Source: Pterois miles (lineage: Eukaryota; Chordata; Actinopteri; Perciformes; Scorpaenidae). Taken from it: 64,000 nt of DNA. The notes under the pieces are model-generated. The model was not told where the DNA came from. It searched no databases and was given only the letters and a program-made list of their open reading frames with translations. Below are positions 34,736 to 50,100 of this stretch, piece after piece. The position numbers were made by a program, and so were the translations under genes. The stretch spans positions 4,887,501 to 4,951,500 of the forward strand of contig CAMQGK010000001.1 of NCBI GenBank assembly GCA_947000775.1, read 5' to 3'. Numbering within the stretch: the first letter of the stretch is position 1; each line of letters begins with the position of its first letter.

Positions 34736-35880
34736 GTAATCTTCTGTGTTATTTTACAGGGGAAATAGAGCAGCATGCCACCTACATGAAAATGAGTAAC
34801 GTGGAGCATCTTGTGAAATTATACTTTAGTTTAGGTTTCACAAATAACTAAATATTTCATCTTATGTCACATCAGCACCACATTATCATCAGTATCAGGA
34901 CCTTGACAAGGTTGTGCAACAAACTCTGTTGTATTCCGATGAAATAACCACAAGGATATATATGTATATTATATATACATGTATTGTTTCTGTGTAATAT
35001 TTAATCATTTTGATTAAAACTACTTCAATACTGTACATCTTCATATTGAGGAGGATTTTCACACAGGTGGAGCGGAACGTCTACATTTTGTCCTGAGGGT
35101 GGCGCCAGAGGAACAACTATGGAGTCAGTACAATTTAAAAGGTTCATCCCTTTGGGAGCATGACTGACCTCAGCAATTTTCCTAACATTCGTATTAGATT
35201 ATGATATTTTTTTAATGTGCAGAGTTGACATTTTGGCCTGAGGGTGGCGCAAGAGAAAAGTGTCCAAAGTTAAAAATAAAAAGGGTTAATTCTCTACACA
35301 GATGGTATCTGGAAATTTCATCACAGTCAATTTGCCAATTAGATTTAGATATTTTCTGGTGCACAACAAAGGGTGCAGTTGATGTTTCAGCTTTGGGAGA
35401 AACACCAAAGAGATCCGATGTGGCCACTTCAATTTTACTGTTTTCACCCATGACAGTCATGTGTTTTTAATGGGATATGCAGACAAAATTGATTTAAAAC
35501 CTTGAATGCTGTTCACCCTGTGTTCTCTGTTGCGTCCTTAAGCTGGAGAACATAAACATGTTTGTCTAGAAAAACCATTTCATTACATGAAAAGACCAAA
35601 CTATGTAAAAACAAGCATTTGTACAAAACATTTGCCACTAAAATATAATTAAAAATGTTGATTTAAATCAGGAACCATGTGATCAAACACCACATAAACA
35701 AGATTACAAATAACACATGACATAAATGGTAATGTAGCTTTCAGTATGTGACTTCCGCCACATTTTGGTTGGTACCAAAAGGATTTTAGGTTCTGATTAA
35801 ACTCTGTAAATTCATAATGTATGTAAATATTTGGACCTATTTGACAGGGGTCTCAAGTCTGGAGTCACACTCAAAGTCAC
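34736..35880. other. Intergenic, no gene seen
   Basis: A short block (TTTTG-CCTGAGGGTGGCGC) occurs twice, at about 35088-35110 and 35231-35252, probably parts of an old dispersed repeat. Nothing else can be supported. Confidence 0.5.
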
Positions 35881-35884
35881 ATTC

Positions 35885-36550
35885 AAAGACCGACTAGTCC
35901 CAAGTCAGGGCTAACAAGTCCCAAGTCAGGACCAACAAGTCCCAAGTCAAGACCCAAGTGAAGACTGACAAGTCCCAAGTCAAGTCCAAAGTGAAGACCA
36001 ACAAGTCCCATGTCAAGACTGACAAGTCCCAACTTAAGTCCCAAGTAAAGACCAAAAAGTCCCAAGTCAAGACCCAAGTGAAGACTGACAAGTCCCAACT
36101 GAAGTCCCAAGTCAAGTCCAAAGTGAAGACCAACATGTCCCAAGTCAAGACTGACAAGTCCCAACTTAAGTCCCAAGTAAAGACCAAAAAGTCCCAAGTC
36201 CCAAGTCAACACCAACAAGACCCAAGTCAAAACTGAAAAGTCATAACTTAATTCACAAGTCAATACTAACAAGTCCCACAACAAGACCAACAAGTTTAAA
36301 GTCCAGTCCCAAGTCAAGACCAACAAGTCCCAAGTCAAGACCAACAAGTTACAAATCAAGTCCCAAGTAAATACTACGAAGTCCAAAGTCAAGACCAACA
36401 AGTCCCAAGTCAAGACCCATGCCCAAGTCAAATCCCAAGTCAAGACCAACATGTCCCAAGTCAAGACCAACAAGTTCCAAGGCAAGTGCCAGGTCAAGAT
36501 CTACATGTCCTATGTCAAGTCCCCAGTCAAGAACAAGTCCAAAGTCGAGT
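35885..36550. repeat. 20-bp tandem repeat array
   Basis: About 660 bp of AAGTCCCAAGTCAAGACCAAC-like units of about 20 bp with variants, arranged in higher-order blocks (the segments at about 35950-36020 and 36080-36150 nearly repeat each other). Stops are rare on both strands because the unit lacks them, which produces apparent frames of up to 204 codons. It lies about 60 bp beyond the putative slc4a11 polyadenylation signal. Confidence 0.92.
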
Positions 36551-36614
36551 CACTAAAACGGTGGTCGACAATCCTCCTGTAAAGGACGAACACCTCAATG
36601 AACACAAGCACACA

Positions 36615-39300
36615 CATTTACATCACTACTACTTTTTATTTGGCAAACAGCTTGAGATAGTCTCTCTTTTTCAGTGTACAGTATATATATATACTATAGT
36701 AAACCAACACATTCTGTTTTATAACCATTTTTTTCTCGTTTTTACATATTACAGCTTACAAATATAGCTGATCTTTTTGACAAAATTACAGATTCTGTTT
36801 GACACCTAAATTATTATGCTATATAAAAATCCACACCTTACATTCATGATTAGAAAAAGTAGGCTATATGAAATCAAGAAAAGAAAGGAAAAGAAAAAAA
36901 AGACACCACATTACGCAATTTCAAACAAATCCAATTAGGAGGAGGAGGGGAGTCACAAACAGAGTCGTGTGTCTATCACTCTGAATCCAATGTTGAGTCC
37001 TCTGAGAGAAGTTTGATGCTATTCCCAAATCATCAGTACAGAGAAGATATCAAGGAACAACAACAATACTATCACGTAAGAAGAAGAATGGTTAAATCTC
37101 TGTACTCGGTCCAATGTTAGGAACTAATAGCTTGCCATGGATTATAATGGATACTTGATAAAAACTAAACTTTGCATTGCAAACTGTACATATTACTTCA
37201 TACCTCGCAATCTCTCTGCTCTCTCACCAGTCAGACATAATCCAAGGATTATGCAAATGCTTCCCAGCTTTTTCCTTTTCATGCCTTGCTATCTCGGCGT
37301 GAGACATCTGCTTAAATTGGACATCTTTCTCACATCTATAAGACAAAGTTCAACAGAACTGCATGAGGGAGCTGCCATTTGGATATTGAGAAAGCAAGTA
37401 ATAAAATCCAGCACTGTGAATGCCTTGTTGACAGGCAAACTTTTTTTGTGCAATAATTGAATCAGCACAGAGCAGGTTTTTTTTTTTTTTTTTTTGTACC
37501 ATGACGATGGACTGAAAAGTTTGTGTGTTTAAAAATACAGCTGGCCTGTCTTTGCTTGGCTTGGATCTCACCAGTGAACTTCTGTTTTTATACACAGTAT
37601 TGCTGAATATTGAGCGTTGCATTGTTGAAGAAGTTACTGTTTGACTTGCTACTCTTTTTCTCGTGTCGTGTAGGATACATGTCCACTGGCATCGCGTCGT
37701 ATCAAAACCCCAGATGAGTCATGCTTTTAAAGCAAACCAGCGCTTGCTTAGAAATTTTTCCTTTTTTTGTCTTTTTGTACTGTAGATAACAAGATAATCT
37801 GTCCAGACGTCTGGATTATTACATGACAACGTTTGCAAGCATTGATCTAATCATAACATCTAAATAGAAAACAAGACCAGATTATTCTAAAACTCATCTT
37901 TGAACACTTGTTCACAAAAAAACCTAAAAAAGGGATGCATTTTGTTGAATCCAAAGCTCACAAATATCTTTTTTTTTTTTTTTGTATTTCATTTATTTAT
38001 TTATTTTTTTACCTTTACCCGACTTTCGTCTTTACTAGCAATGCACCAGAACTGTGTTGGACTCGGAGCTGGAAGGGACTTTGATATGTAAACACTGCGG
38101 CAAAGCCAGATGTGAGACAACACACTCAAAATACAAGAATCAATATATAACCATGGAATGTAAACAGACAAAATTCTTATTTTGTCCTTAAAAGATAAAC
38201 TGTCATCATGATAAATAAATATTTTATTTGAATTTAACCTAAAATACTTTTTGTATATTTCCATAATATATTCTAATATATTCATAATTTGATAAAGATT
38301 TCACTAGATGTTTTGGTTTGTGCTGTCGTTCTAAATAATTACATATAATATATATATTTATCTGTGGAATGCATTTTTTTATTCAACCTAAATCCACCAT
38401 ACAAATGAAAAAAAAAAAAAAAAAAAAAAAAAACTGGCAGGAAGCTAGATGAAGGACAGATTAATAATAATAATGTGCCTATGACGCACACTCACACACA
38501 TACGCTCCTTTTCCCTCCTTAATGAACACTGATATTTGTTGGAATGACTTAGAAACTAAATATGCACAAGTGTCCCTCACAGAAAAAGGGGGGAATCACA
38601 GCTAAAAGGTGCAGGAATGTAAAGGTTTCAACACTGCACAATGACAGAATTACAAAAAGGTACAGATTTGCTTTGCAGTGGCTTAAATGCAGTGTTCTTA
38701 ATTCACCCACTGAAAAGTATTTAAGTACTTATAAACACAGTGTAAGTACGTCCCGATTGACAGTGTAAAAACACAATGTGAGTGCAAAGTGTCACAAAGA
38801 CGATGTTGTGCCATTACACCTCTCTACTATGTACACCGGCAGCATTTGTAGTACTTACACAGTATTAGTGAGTACTTTAAGCACTTTCCTATAGCTTAAC
38901 ACACAGATGAATACACCCCAGTAAGGATATTGTAAAATGTAAAAGTGACAGAGAGGAGAACATGGAGGTATATGGCACTGAACAAGGGTCAAACAGAGGT
39001 GAAACAAGGAGTTTTGGACGGTCCGGTTGTTCGGTGGAACGTTCCCCTCGGAGAGATGCTGTCTGTCCACGTTTGGAAACATTTCCCACACAGCTCTCAT
39101 CTCTCTTTCTCACGCCATTTCCCACATTTCCAGTGCTTCACCTGTAAGAATGTTCTTATCAGATACAAAAATCAAAACAGTCGGTATTTCTCCTTTTTGC
39201 CTCCATACAGTTTTGCATTGAAAAATATGTTGTTGTTTTTTTTTTTTGTAATTATTCCAGACGTCTTTTTCGAGGATCCAGAACGCGTCTCCATCTGTAG
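36615..39300 (-). other. slc4a11 3' UTR (probable, about 2.7 kb)
   Basis: Continuous sequence after the slc4a11 stop codon with no gene of its own. A minus-strand AATAAA at 36635-36640 would end it. Internal A/T runs (37473-37496, 37969-37983, 38407-38433) are present, and other AATAAA matches could give shorter forms. Confidence 0.45.
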
Positions 39301-39367
39301 CTACATGTGTTGGGCATCCATTATGTCCAAGTATTTGGCCTCAATGATATGAGGAAGCACGTTGTTC
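39301..39367 (-). CDS. slc4a11: slc4a11 last coding exon
   Basis: Acceptor GTGTTTAG, then NNVLPHIIEAKYLDIMDAQH, Met and TAG at 39303-39301. The Arg codon is split with the previous exon (AG|G). Confidence 0.95.
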
Positions 39368-42300
39368 CTAAACACAGAGCAGACAGAATATATGTCAGTT
39401 GTTAGACCAGCGCTGAGAAAGAAAACATACGGAAACAAAACACCGAACCATCCGAGTGTCAGATCTTATCAGGGAAGATGTATCACTTCCTTCTCGCTGG
39501 TGCCAGTGAACAAGAGATCGAATCAATGATATGCACGGATGTGAGTGTGCACAATCTCACTGGAGACCTGGGTGGGAAAATGCTGCATATACTGTGTACC
39601 GACAAAACCGTGCTTCACACTCAAAAACCTTTTTTCTTTTTAATGCAGCAGAATAATAACTGCAGCTATGGAGGCAGCGCAAAAACCACTAGTTCAAACT
39701 GTACATAATGTCTGCATTAAAGTTCCTCCAATCATTCATTTTATATGGATGAAAAGACTAAGCTCTACAGAGCATGTTAATGTCTTTACGTTGACTGTTT
39801 TTAGTTTTACGTGCCGCAACTTCAAGCTCCAGTAGGCTGAATTTTTTTGGCATTATTGGGATTAAAATCCATAATAACCTTTCAGCATGTTGTATTTCAA
39901 GTGTTCTGAGAGAAAACTAGACTTCTGCACCTCCTCATGGCTCTGTTTTCAGGCTTTAGAAAATCTAGTCTATGACGGGAGACTTTGGCGAGTCACATGT
40001 CATTTAAGAGAAAGAGAGTGTTTCTTATTGGCTGTGCTCTGGCTGGTGGGCGGTGCTTCGTATTCCTTCAACTGGCTGCCGGGTCACAAACATTCTCATT
40101 TTACACCTAAACAGCAACTACAAGATGTTTCTAAAAACATTTGAGGAGAGAAATAGTCATTACAGTAACAGAATATTGATTCATATTTGATCAGCGCTGC
40201 CTAGTTTGACCGTTTGATCGGAGTTCACCAGTGATTGACAGCTGCTCAGAGATGGCAGGCTCCAGCTCTGCTCTGATTGGTTGTTTTCCTCCTGTCTGTG
40301 AAATCTTGCAGAGCACCGGAGGACACCAAAGCATGATTTTTTTTCAGATTACCTGTCTCATGCACTACTGTCTGGATGTTGACTTGTTTGTTAATCATAT
40401 TTGCTCCAGTTCTACCCACTGCAGCTTTACCTGGTTTGATTTCAGTCTCACTGCTTTGATTAGTGTTGTATCACGACGCAGCTGTTTTTAGCGACTGTAC
40501 TCAGCATCAGACAGCAGAAGACAAAGTCAGAGACTAGCTGGTGGACATAGTGGAGAATTTAACAGCTAAGGAGACAGATATTTCCCTCCGGAGTTGATGG
40601 AAAGGTGAAAAAGAGAGTGAATATTGGACTTACATTCACCAGGTCAACCCCGACTTTAAATGAATGTTGATTGTCTAGCCTGGATATTTGAAATGTTATC
40701 TGAGTGTTATTGACACACTGAGGTCTTTACTGAACAAGTCTGTGATGCTGTGAAATCGCATCATTGAACGGTGTGGCGTCACCGTTGGACTCTGAATTGC
40801 GCATCCGCAGCCGCTGCATGTCTCAAGGTCATTACAGCACAAACACACCCATACATTTTAGAAGCTAAGTGTTATTTATTTATTCATTTATACAGTATAA
40901 TAACAGTATTTGTCTTTTTTACTGCTTTTTTCTCATATATTTTCAAAAATTACATGCAGGGGCTTTATTAATTTATTTTCCATGACACAAACTGTCACTG
41001 CATCCTAAAATAAATAAGTTTAAGCAGAGCATGATGATGCCTTCGCTTGGCTACAATCACACTGAATGTGCTTCAGTTACCACCAACTCTCTGAAGACGC
41101 TAATAATTTCACTCTAATGCTGCTTTTTGCAATGAGGCTCATTTGCAAAGAAAGGGGGCAATTTTGCACCAAATGTCTGCGTATTACCTAATTCAAATAC
41201 TCGCAAATCAGGCCCCCAGGAGGAGCGCCAGGCTTTGAAGCCAGTTTTACAGTCGGCAAATGGTGATGCCATTGGACCCAAAAAGACTTTTCCCCATAGA
41301 CTTACACTGAGAAAGAGACATCTGTAAACCAGTCTGTAATTTTTTTGAGGTAAATCAACTTCCCAGTACAAACACTTGAATAGCTCTTGTTTAAATCATT
41401 AGATCCTAAAAGTTGTAAAGCGCACTAACAGCTCAATCCAGAGTTATTTTCCTTCCTCCGTTCATGTGAATGAGACCCAGGCTGAAGCTGGAGCGAGGGC
41501 TGGGAGGCGGATTTAAAGGAAGCGCGACTGTGCCTGCTCTATGGGCCCAATGGACGCTGAAGATGATCCGGGTACTTTTATACTTGGAAATCAAGCTTTT
41601 TTGACGTCATGCAGCCTGAGTGAATTTCATAGGAATGAACAGGGCCCCACCTCCAACATGAAAACAGTTCTGTTTCTACATCCATGCTGCAAATAGCAGG
41701 AGCACCGAGAAGCTGTTCGCTTGGTAGTTAGGGGTGCATTTCAACCATAGACTGAGACGCGTCGTCCATCTTTAAATACAGACTATGATTTCACCCTTTG
41801 TGAGAGCTTTTGGCCTTTTTTTATTTGTGCAGGTTAAGACTGACCCTCAGTGTTTTAATGCGTCTTGCATACTGCTAGAAATGGTCTTTAAAATGGTCGG
41901 TAACGGACAGGGCTGGTAATGAGACAGTGTGTTTCAGTAAACTTGGGTTCTGAAAATTAAACTTTGATAAAACTGATCATTTGGTTACAAAAGAAGACAG
42001 ACATGTGCGACATAATCATGCAGAAATCAAACCAAATCATCGCAGAAATGGTAAAATACTAACACTTAAATTTTGAAAAATACTAGAAATAAAGTTCACT
42101 TGTTTTCTTTAAAGTTTAACACTTTTTCAAGTGCACGACATCATTTTTTATTGAAGATATTCCGCTAGTTTGATGCACCAAAGAAAGTCAAGGAGAGTGC
42201 TGTAAATTATTCTGTGAATTTACTACTATCGTACACATGTATAATGCACTACGCCCATCTACTGTTGGTACAGCAGCCACTGTTCTCACACATTTTGTTT

Positions 42301-45300
42301 AGTCAGACTGAGCTCAGCACAAAATATCTGAATCTCACCTGAACTGCCAGATGTTTCCAGCTGAAACACTACAAATCTTGTTTTAGAATAAAAAAAATAA
42401 ATTTAATTGCATTATTAATAAATCAGGACAACTCAACTTTATTCCCCCCATAAGGTGCTGTTTAGAGAGATGTGTGGTGTTGACAGCAACAGGATCAGAT
42501 CTGATCTGAGTGTGGCTGATCCAGAGGCAGATTCAGGTCAGAGACTGTATTCATTACTGTGTGCTGCTGAATGTCATCCTGCTTTAAAGCACTTGAGAAA
42601 ATCATTTTCTGGGACAAAATGGCCGTACCTGATTGGAATTAGCATGATCATGAGCAGAGGGAAGATCATCTTCATGTACGGTATCGGGTACATGCCGAAC
42701 GTGCAGAGGACCAGCAGCTGCATCATCTGCAGGAAGGTGAAGTAGTGGATCTTCCTCTGGGGCACTTTGCGGATGTAGTGGGTAGGCGGGTAAGACGTCT
42801 GCAGGAGGTGAGAGGATCAGGACAGATTAAAATACAATCTACCCTGAGGTTCTTTTCCTCACTGTCCTCAGGTCTCCCGCTGTCTTAAAGAAATGACTAA
42901 AGGAAGTGGACGGCCCACACGCCTCTAAGAAGCACAGCGGGTTTTAGATCATAAATAACATTTAGCTTTCAGTGGATGCTTTCATATGGAGTGTATTTAT
43001 AGCAGGAGGGGTCTCCTGTGTGGATGTGCAGGGTGAGGTACAGCAGAGGAGCGGACGGTATTATTTTAAGCCTGCACTTTTTTTTAGGACTTTTATGTAA
43101 AAATACACCTGTCGTTCCAGTCTGAGTGGAGCTGAAACGAAAACAAACTCATCTCCTCCGACTGATCTCGTGTCAGTGTGAACAACAGGAGGTGATGGAT
43201 CAAACATCACCACATCGTTGGGGCAATAAAACTACTTCACCACGCTGGTTACAACCTGCAATCACTTTGGAAACATGACACAAACAAGACTGTCACTTCA
43301 TTTTACAGGTCAGGTTCACAGGAGATAATCAGCAATTAACCTTTTAGAAATTTATTTATAATTACTGCCAAATTACCCCAATATTTACCTCAAAACTGGT
43401 CAAAAGACACTTCTGATCAGACACAAATCTCACCATTGTGACTTATTGTCAGATGTGACCTGGTAGTTAATGTCATGATTTGCTAATTATTATCTATTTA
43501 TCAGCAGACATGGAAATAAAACATATCAATTAACTTTGTCTTCTTTTCCTGGGAACACATTAAATAAATTACCGGCTATTGGGGAATAGTGGAATATAAT
43601 TACTAAATAATGGTAATAAAAAAGTAAATATCGGGGTAATTTGTCAGTAATTATACATAAATTTCAAATAGGTTACTTGCTAATTATCACCTAATCGCCA
43701 TGAAATTTGCAGACCTGTAAAATGAAGTGATATCTATATTTCTTCCTACTCCTTTGTGGACGTCTTATTTATTTATGTTGATTATTTGTTTGCTATATGT
43801 TTGCTGTTCATTATATTTATTATTCTTGTTTTTTTACTTATTTGTTATTTGTTTGATATAAATAAACAGAAATTAAAAAAAAGGTTGTCCACTCATATTC
43901 ATCAACATAAGTACCAGTCAGTATGACTGTAGTAAAAGCAGTAAAAGTTGCGGCTGCAAGGAATTGTGGGGCAGCATTATCTCCTTTCCTTTGGTAAAGG
44001 ATGCTCCGGTGTATCCTACGCTAAGGGAGATAAGAAAGGAAGTACTGAAGCATATTTCCTCAGCATTTAGTGAATTCAACCAGCTCTCATCATGGCTGCT
44101 ACTGAGATAAGCTAAAAAGACTTTTCAACCGGAGCCTTGGTCTTTTTTTGTTTTAAACAGTTACCTCTCGCTGCCATTTGGAGGCGCCAGTGTGTGAAGT
44201 GTACTGAGGGGAAAATGGCAAGTCTTGCCTCCAGTAGGAAGGTTAAATCGGACACACAGGAGAACAGACGCAAGGGAAGAGATTCCCTTTTTGGGAAAGG
44301 TATTTTGCAAATATTTGACCATGTTAAGAGGTTCAGCCATAGAAGAGGCCTGGGTGTTTAGAAAGCCTCTTTCTGTGGCTGATACCCAGTATTAGAATAA
44401 AAGAAATGTTAATTTACATGCTGATCGGTCTTAATTCAATAAACCCTACCCACCTGGTATTCCGAGTTGATTAAAACAAACATTATATTTGCAAATATTA
44501 TCTGGCGCCGAGCGCCGGGCACCCAGTCAGCCGTTTGATCTGCAGAACCCTGCAATCGACATATGGTCACACACACATTTATTCACTCTCCGCACACACA
44601 CTTTCTCACCTGCTCCTTGAGGAGGAGAGCCATGCGGTCGCACATCTGGTTCCCGTCGATGGAGGTGAGGGCGATGTAGAGGAAGAGGCCGTACAGGACG
44701 GGTTTGGGGATCCACTGCAGCGGGAGAGGCAGCAGCAGCACCGACACGCCGATGAAGATGTTGGCAGTCAGAGACGTCAGCCGGGTCTCCTTCACCTGGA
44801 CGATACTGAGGAGGCGCACACAGCGTGCAAACACACACGATAACACACACAAATGCATGGTTTACCGGAGAGCACACGCATTGTTTTATACAATGCAACA
44901 GACAATGTTTATTTTCCAGGATTTCCTTATCAGTGTTCTCGCACATTTCCCATTTGAAAAATTCTCAATTTTGCAGATCAAATTTCTTTGAGTTTGAGGG
45001 AAATGTATGTTTCTAATCTTGGACTTTGCTGAACAAAATGATTTTTGTGAAAACAGTATTTGGGATGTATCACCACCCTTCTTGTTAGATAAACAGACTT
45101 TAATCCCACACAAAGAAAAACTTCCTTCATTATCCTGATTCATGTAGGACAGCTGTAGGCAGGTGTAATGTTGTGGAGGACAGGCATCAACTAATTAGTA
45201 GCGTCTATGATGATAAGATGGAGAATTAGTATTGCTCAAAGTGTAAGAGAAACATCCGTCCATCCACTTATCCTGTCCAGAGAAACTAGTGAAAGCAACA

Positions 45301-47124
45301 GTCTTCATTAAATAGGTGGTTCCCAAACTGGAGGTTAAGACCCACAAAGGGGTCTCGAGATAAATGTGAGAGGTCACAAGATAATTAGTGGGATAGAAAA
45401 GAAAAGAGAAAATGATTTTTCCTACACACAAAAAATATTCTTCCTCTAACCACTCTTTTCTTTTTTTTGACCCCTCTTTACCTCTTCGGGCCTCTGAAAT
45501 TATTCAAATTAAACTATCTTAGAGGAGAAAATGTGTCTTTGGTTGAAGACTCATGGACATACGCAGCATGTTTCAACACATTTCTTCTTTCTCCAGACCT
45601 AAAACTAAAGGAGACTTTTCAGGTTACATCTCCTAAACTCTCTTTGGACATAAAATCAAAGAACATTTTATTACACTGACTATCAGCGCTACGCTACTTA
45701 CAGTTACAGCTACATTATAACTGCAGTCCAACCTTTCTGTATAGAAACAATCTTATGTATAGATTGTTCACTATTTTTACATCTTAGTTTATTTCTTTGT
45801 ACATATTTATTCCCATACATATTTATCACTCAGAAAGTGCAATATCTTACAGTTTTAATAGGTTACAGCATACATTTTTCTATATATAAGATATATATTC
45901 ATACTAGGGCTGTCAATCGATTAAAATACTTCTGTTCAACATGAAACTTAAAGGGAGATCTGTCAAGTATTTAATAGTCTTATCAACATGGGAGTTGACA
46001 AATATGCTGCTTTACACAAATGTATGTTTATATTTATTATTGGAAATCAATTAACAACACAAATATCACCCAGAAACCCTTGGTTTCATATAGTTTCCTA
46101 TCTTCACTCTCGCTTTAAAACTGAGCCTGTTACAATTGTAAAATCACACGATGCATTAATGAGTTAAAGAAATTAGTGCCGTTAAAACAAATCTGTGTTA
46201 ATGTGTTATTATCACGTTAACTCTGACAACCCCTGGATTTTTACCCTTCTTTATTTTTATTATTGTTTAGTATTTGTGTATGCACTCTATTTATGTTGTT
46301 TTTACTAGTATTATGTGGGTATTTTATGTCTCCTACTTTTATTTTTATTGTGGGGCACTTTATGAGGTTCTGCTCTTGAAAGGTGCTACTGTATATCAAT
46401 ACTTAGGTTTTAGATGTTGACACATTAAAAAAGTTGTGATCTATGCTTTAAATAACAACTTTCACAAATGTTCCTAGACACTCAGATATGTAAACTTGGT
46501 ATATTCATTAATTTCTAGACATATACATACTTTCAAGAACCCTAAATTGTATTTTTTTTCTACAATCAGTATCTTTAATGAGATCTCCTGCTCTTCTAGA
46601 AGTTTATCCCCACGCCCTCTTTACCACTGAATATATGCTAACTATAACTACGAATCTGTGTGTGGCCGTAATGATGAACTTAATCCTCTCATCTCTTAAA
46701 AGCTCCCTCGCCTCCTCCACCCGTAGAGAAAATGGTTAGTTACATAGCAATCATGCAATCAAGGAAGAGCAGGATACAGTAGCCCGCAACACAAAATTAC
46801 CCATCACCACATGCTCTAAGGACGACCTTTAATTGAGCGTCTGATTAGCGGCGGCGATGAGAGGGCGGGTAACTCACGTCTCGTAGAGGTGCCCCCCCTC
46901 CACGCGTTGCTCCACGAAAGCCAGCTGGCGCACATGGAGGGTGGAGTGGGGGAAGGCGGCGTGCATCCAGGGCAACCCCAGCACCGACATCAGTATGTTA
47001 ATGAGCCCGGAGAGCATCAGGTCCCAGTGATACGCCGTGCCCTTCAGCAACCTGAGGAGCAGCACAACGGTTAGCACAACAACAGGCTAAACCACAACAA
47101 CTCACCCAAACCACACACAGAAAG

Positions 47125-47183
<59 letters not shown>

Positions 47184-50100
47184 CACACACTCACACTCAC
47201 ACACAGATAGAGATGTGAAGAGAAAATTAGCATACAGTCACACTCAGTCATACAAATACAAAGGGCATCATTCTCCTCAGGTTAGCGGCGCCCTTCAACA
47301 CAACCTCAATAAACTCCCTCATATGTTTCACTAATTCTCCTCATTCATCATATAAGAAAAAATGTACATGTCTCTCATATGTTCATACCAAGCAAAGTAT
47401 AAATCAATATGTCACTGCATCAATATGTTCTTCTAACATCATAAACCGAGCGTGACATTATTGTAACTGTACGTGAAAAAAGGATGAATGTGCCTTTCTA
47501 ACCTTCCCTGTCTTTCCAGCTGTAGTGTTTACAGCAATCAACGTAATAATAATAATGATAATAAAAATACTACTAATAATAATTACAACAACAATAATAA
47601 TAATAATAATTTAAACAATTTCAATTTCAACAACTAACTAACTAAATAAGTCAATAACAATAATTAAATGAATAAATAAATTAATATTAATAATAATAAA
47701 AAAGAAACACACTGATCAGCTATGTGTCCTACTGATGTGCCCTTGAGCATGACATTGAAACCAGCTTACTGTTAACCACTCTGGATAAGTCTAACTGGTT
47801 ATCAAGCCAAAATGTATGAGCAATTATTGGATTAAAAGACTGTTTAGTTTGTGCTTTATTTGCATTATAATGAAATATATTTTAAATTAACAAATTATGA
47901 TAGAAAACAAAAAAGTGATACAAAAAAGATCTGTGCAGGTGGGAATAAAAGGTCAGAAAGGTTCAATAAATGTCTTATTTCGGGACAAAAAAAAGATGTA
48001 AAGCAAATGCACTTGAAAACAGAATCAAAAGCGAAAAGCAGGAACAGAAATAACTTTTTCCAGCCTCTGTTCTATTATTAGTGACACATGAGAGATGTAG
48101 TGAAGGTTAAATATAGCAAATTATGTTTATAAAACTATTTTTATAGGTGTTACAGCTAATAGAGGGCTTTAATTTTAACCTATTTAATTACATTTTTTTG
48201 TGTAGGGTAAATTAGATTATAATAGTAGAAGCTATAAAATAATGTGTCAGTGTTTAACAGATCAATATTCTTGGAAATCACACTTTTTTATGCTATAGCA
48301 GACGCTGTTTTGCCCTCCAGTCCAGACATTTAGATCCAATTAATTTCTGCCCAACAAATGTAGACGATAAGGGTTGAAATCCCATCATTATATATTTTCC
48401 CTGCAGGGCTGGTTGACGGCTGTTGGCTCTAAAAGTGGTTCGTCCAATGCAAATTTAGAAGAAGAGGGTAAAGGCTCAGCGTCGTGTTTTGGCTCTGAGG
48501 CTTCTTCAGAGCTCCCTGACTGTGACAACTTGACTCAGATGTCAAGTTTCTGGCTCAGTTAATCTTCCCTCCCCAACAGACCGGCAAATATCCGGTTTCA
48601 GCCGATCCCAAAGGTCCTTGGTGGCTTTTTGAAGGGTCATTGAAAGAGTTTAAGCCAGTTAATGCACAAGAATTAGCATCCGGGGATTCACCCTCGCTAA
48701 CATGATCCCTTTACCACATAAAGTCATATACAAGATGAAAGATGTCATGCTTTCTTTGTAAAGCTTGTTGTGTATTTGAAGGCATCGTACCTGTTCTCTG
48801 GCGCATTGGTCAATGAGACAACAATATTCTGGTCGATGAAGATGAGGAGCGCCAGGAGGAAGCCGAGGCCCATGGCACTGACAACGTTCATGGCCGACAG
48901 CCGCTCAAACGGAGCCACGTTGAAGACGGGCCGGTCGTGAACTTTAAAGACTGGAACTGTTCACAGAAGAGGAGAAAAGGTAGTTAATCTATCAATTACT
49001 CCATCGACAGAAGATAAATGGCAACTGTTATGATAATCTATTAGTCATTTTAGTTATTTTTCAAGCAAAAATGCCAAATATTGGTTGATTCCAGCTTCTC
49101 AAATATGAGGATCTGCTGTTTTTCTTTGACATATTGGATAGTAAATACAAACATGTTTTGGTTTTTTAGAGATTTTAGAGAAAATAATCAAAATAATCTG
49201 CTGATTTAGACCCACGGGATCACTGGCGACATTCCTTTCTTTAAGAGCCTGTAGTGGGCTCAGTTTTAAAGCTAGAATGAAGATATTTTATTATCGTATT
49301 ATATATACAACTCTGCCATTTACAGACAGGCCCAATTTATGCTAATCCCATTCAGTCTGGGGAAAAAAACACATTCTTTTGCATGCAGTATAAACATAAT
49401 TTTTCGCCTACTCAAAAAATGTTATATTTAAATATTTCTCCATACCGGGGTCCATAAACACTCCTGAAATTACATAAATTGGGTATCACTGTAAAGTTGA
49501 GACTCTTGTATTCATGGATGATGATGGTCGTCACCATAGTCGCCATTTCATTGTAGCGAGACCAGAGCTCACTGTATAAATGACCTGTGGTGACCTCTAG
49601 GATAATCACTGCCTCATGAAACTTTACAGCCACAAACTAGAGACCTGGAGCATTCACAGGATGGATGGCTTTTCTAGCTAGACTGACGATAAGGGGGTTT
49701 CTGAGCAGCAGCAGAAGTGCTCTCCATCCAATTGCCGAAAAATGCAATTCTTGAAGAAATCTGAAACATGTCATAGCATGACTTTTTCTGTGGTGTTGCT
49801 CGAGGTCTTGGTGCCTTAATGTGGCATTTTGGAGGGATTATTGATCATTTGTTAAAATCAGTTTTCAAGATGTCAAAAAAAAATGCTGCAACAACTTATA
49901 AAACATAACCATTATACCTAAATGTATACCTATACCTCTAAAGTTTCAACATTTTAATATGTGCCTAAACAAAACACAAAAGTTTATTACAGATTATGAC
50001 TTAAAAAACGTGACACAGTGTTGAGCTGCATCTCAAATTAATCTTCAGGTTCCCAGCTTACAGATGATGTTCATCACTTCTATGTGACATCTACTGTTGA

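Noticed and set aside
35883..36497. 204-codon open frame on the minus strand and 92-codon frame on the plus strand
   Set aside because: Both are by-products of the 20-bp tandem repeat, with repetitive WDLLVLT or KSQVK translations and no splice or start context.
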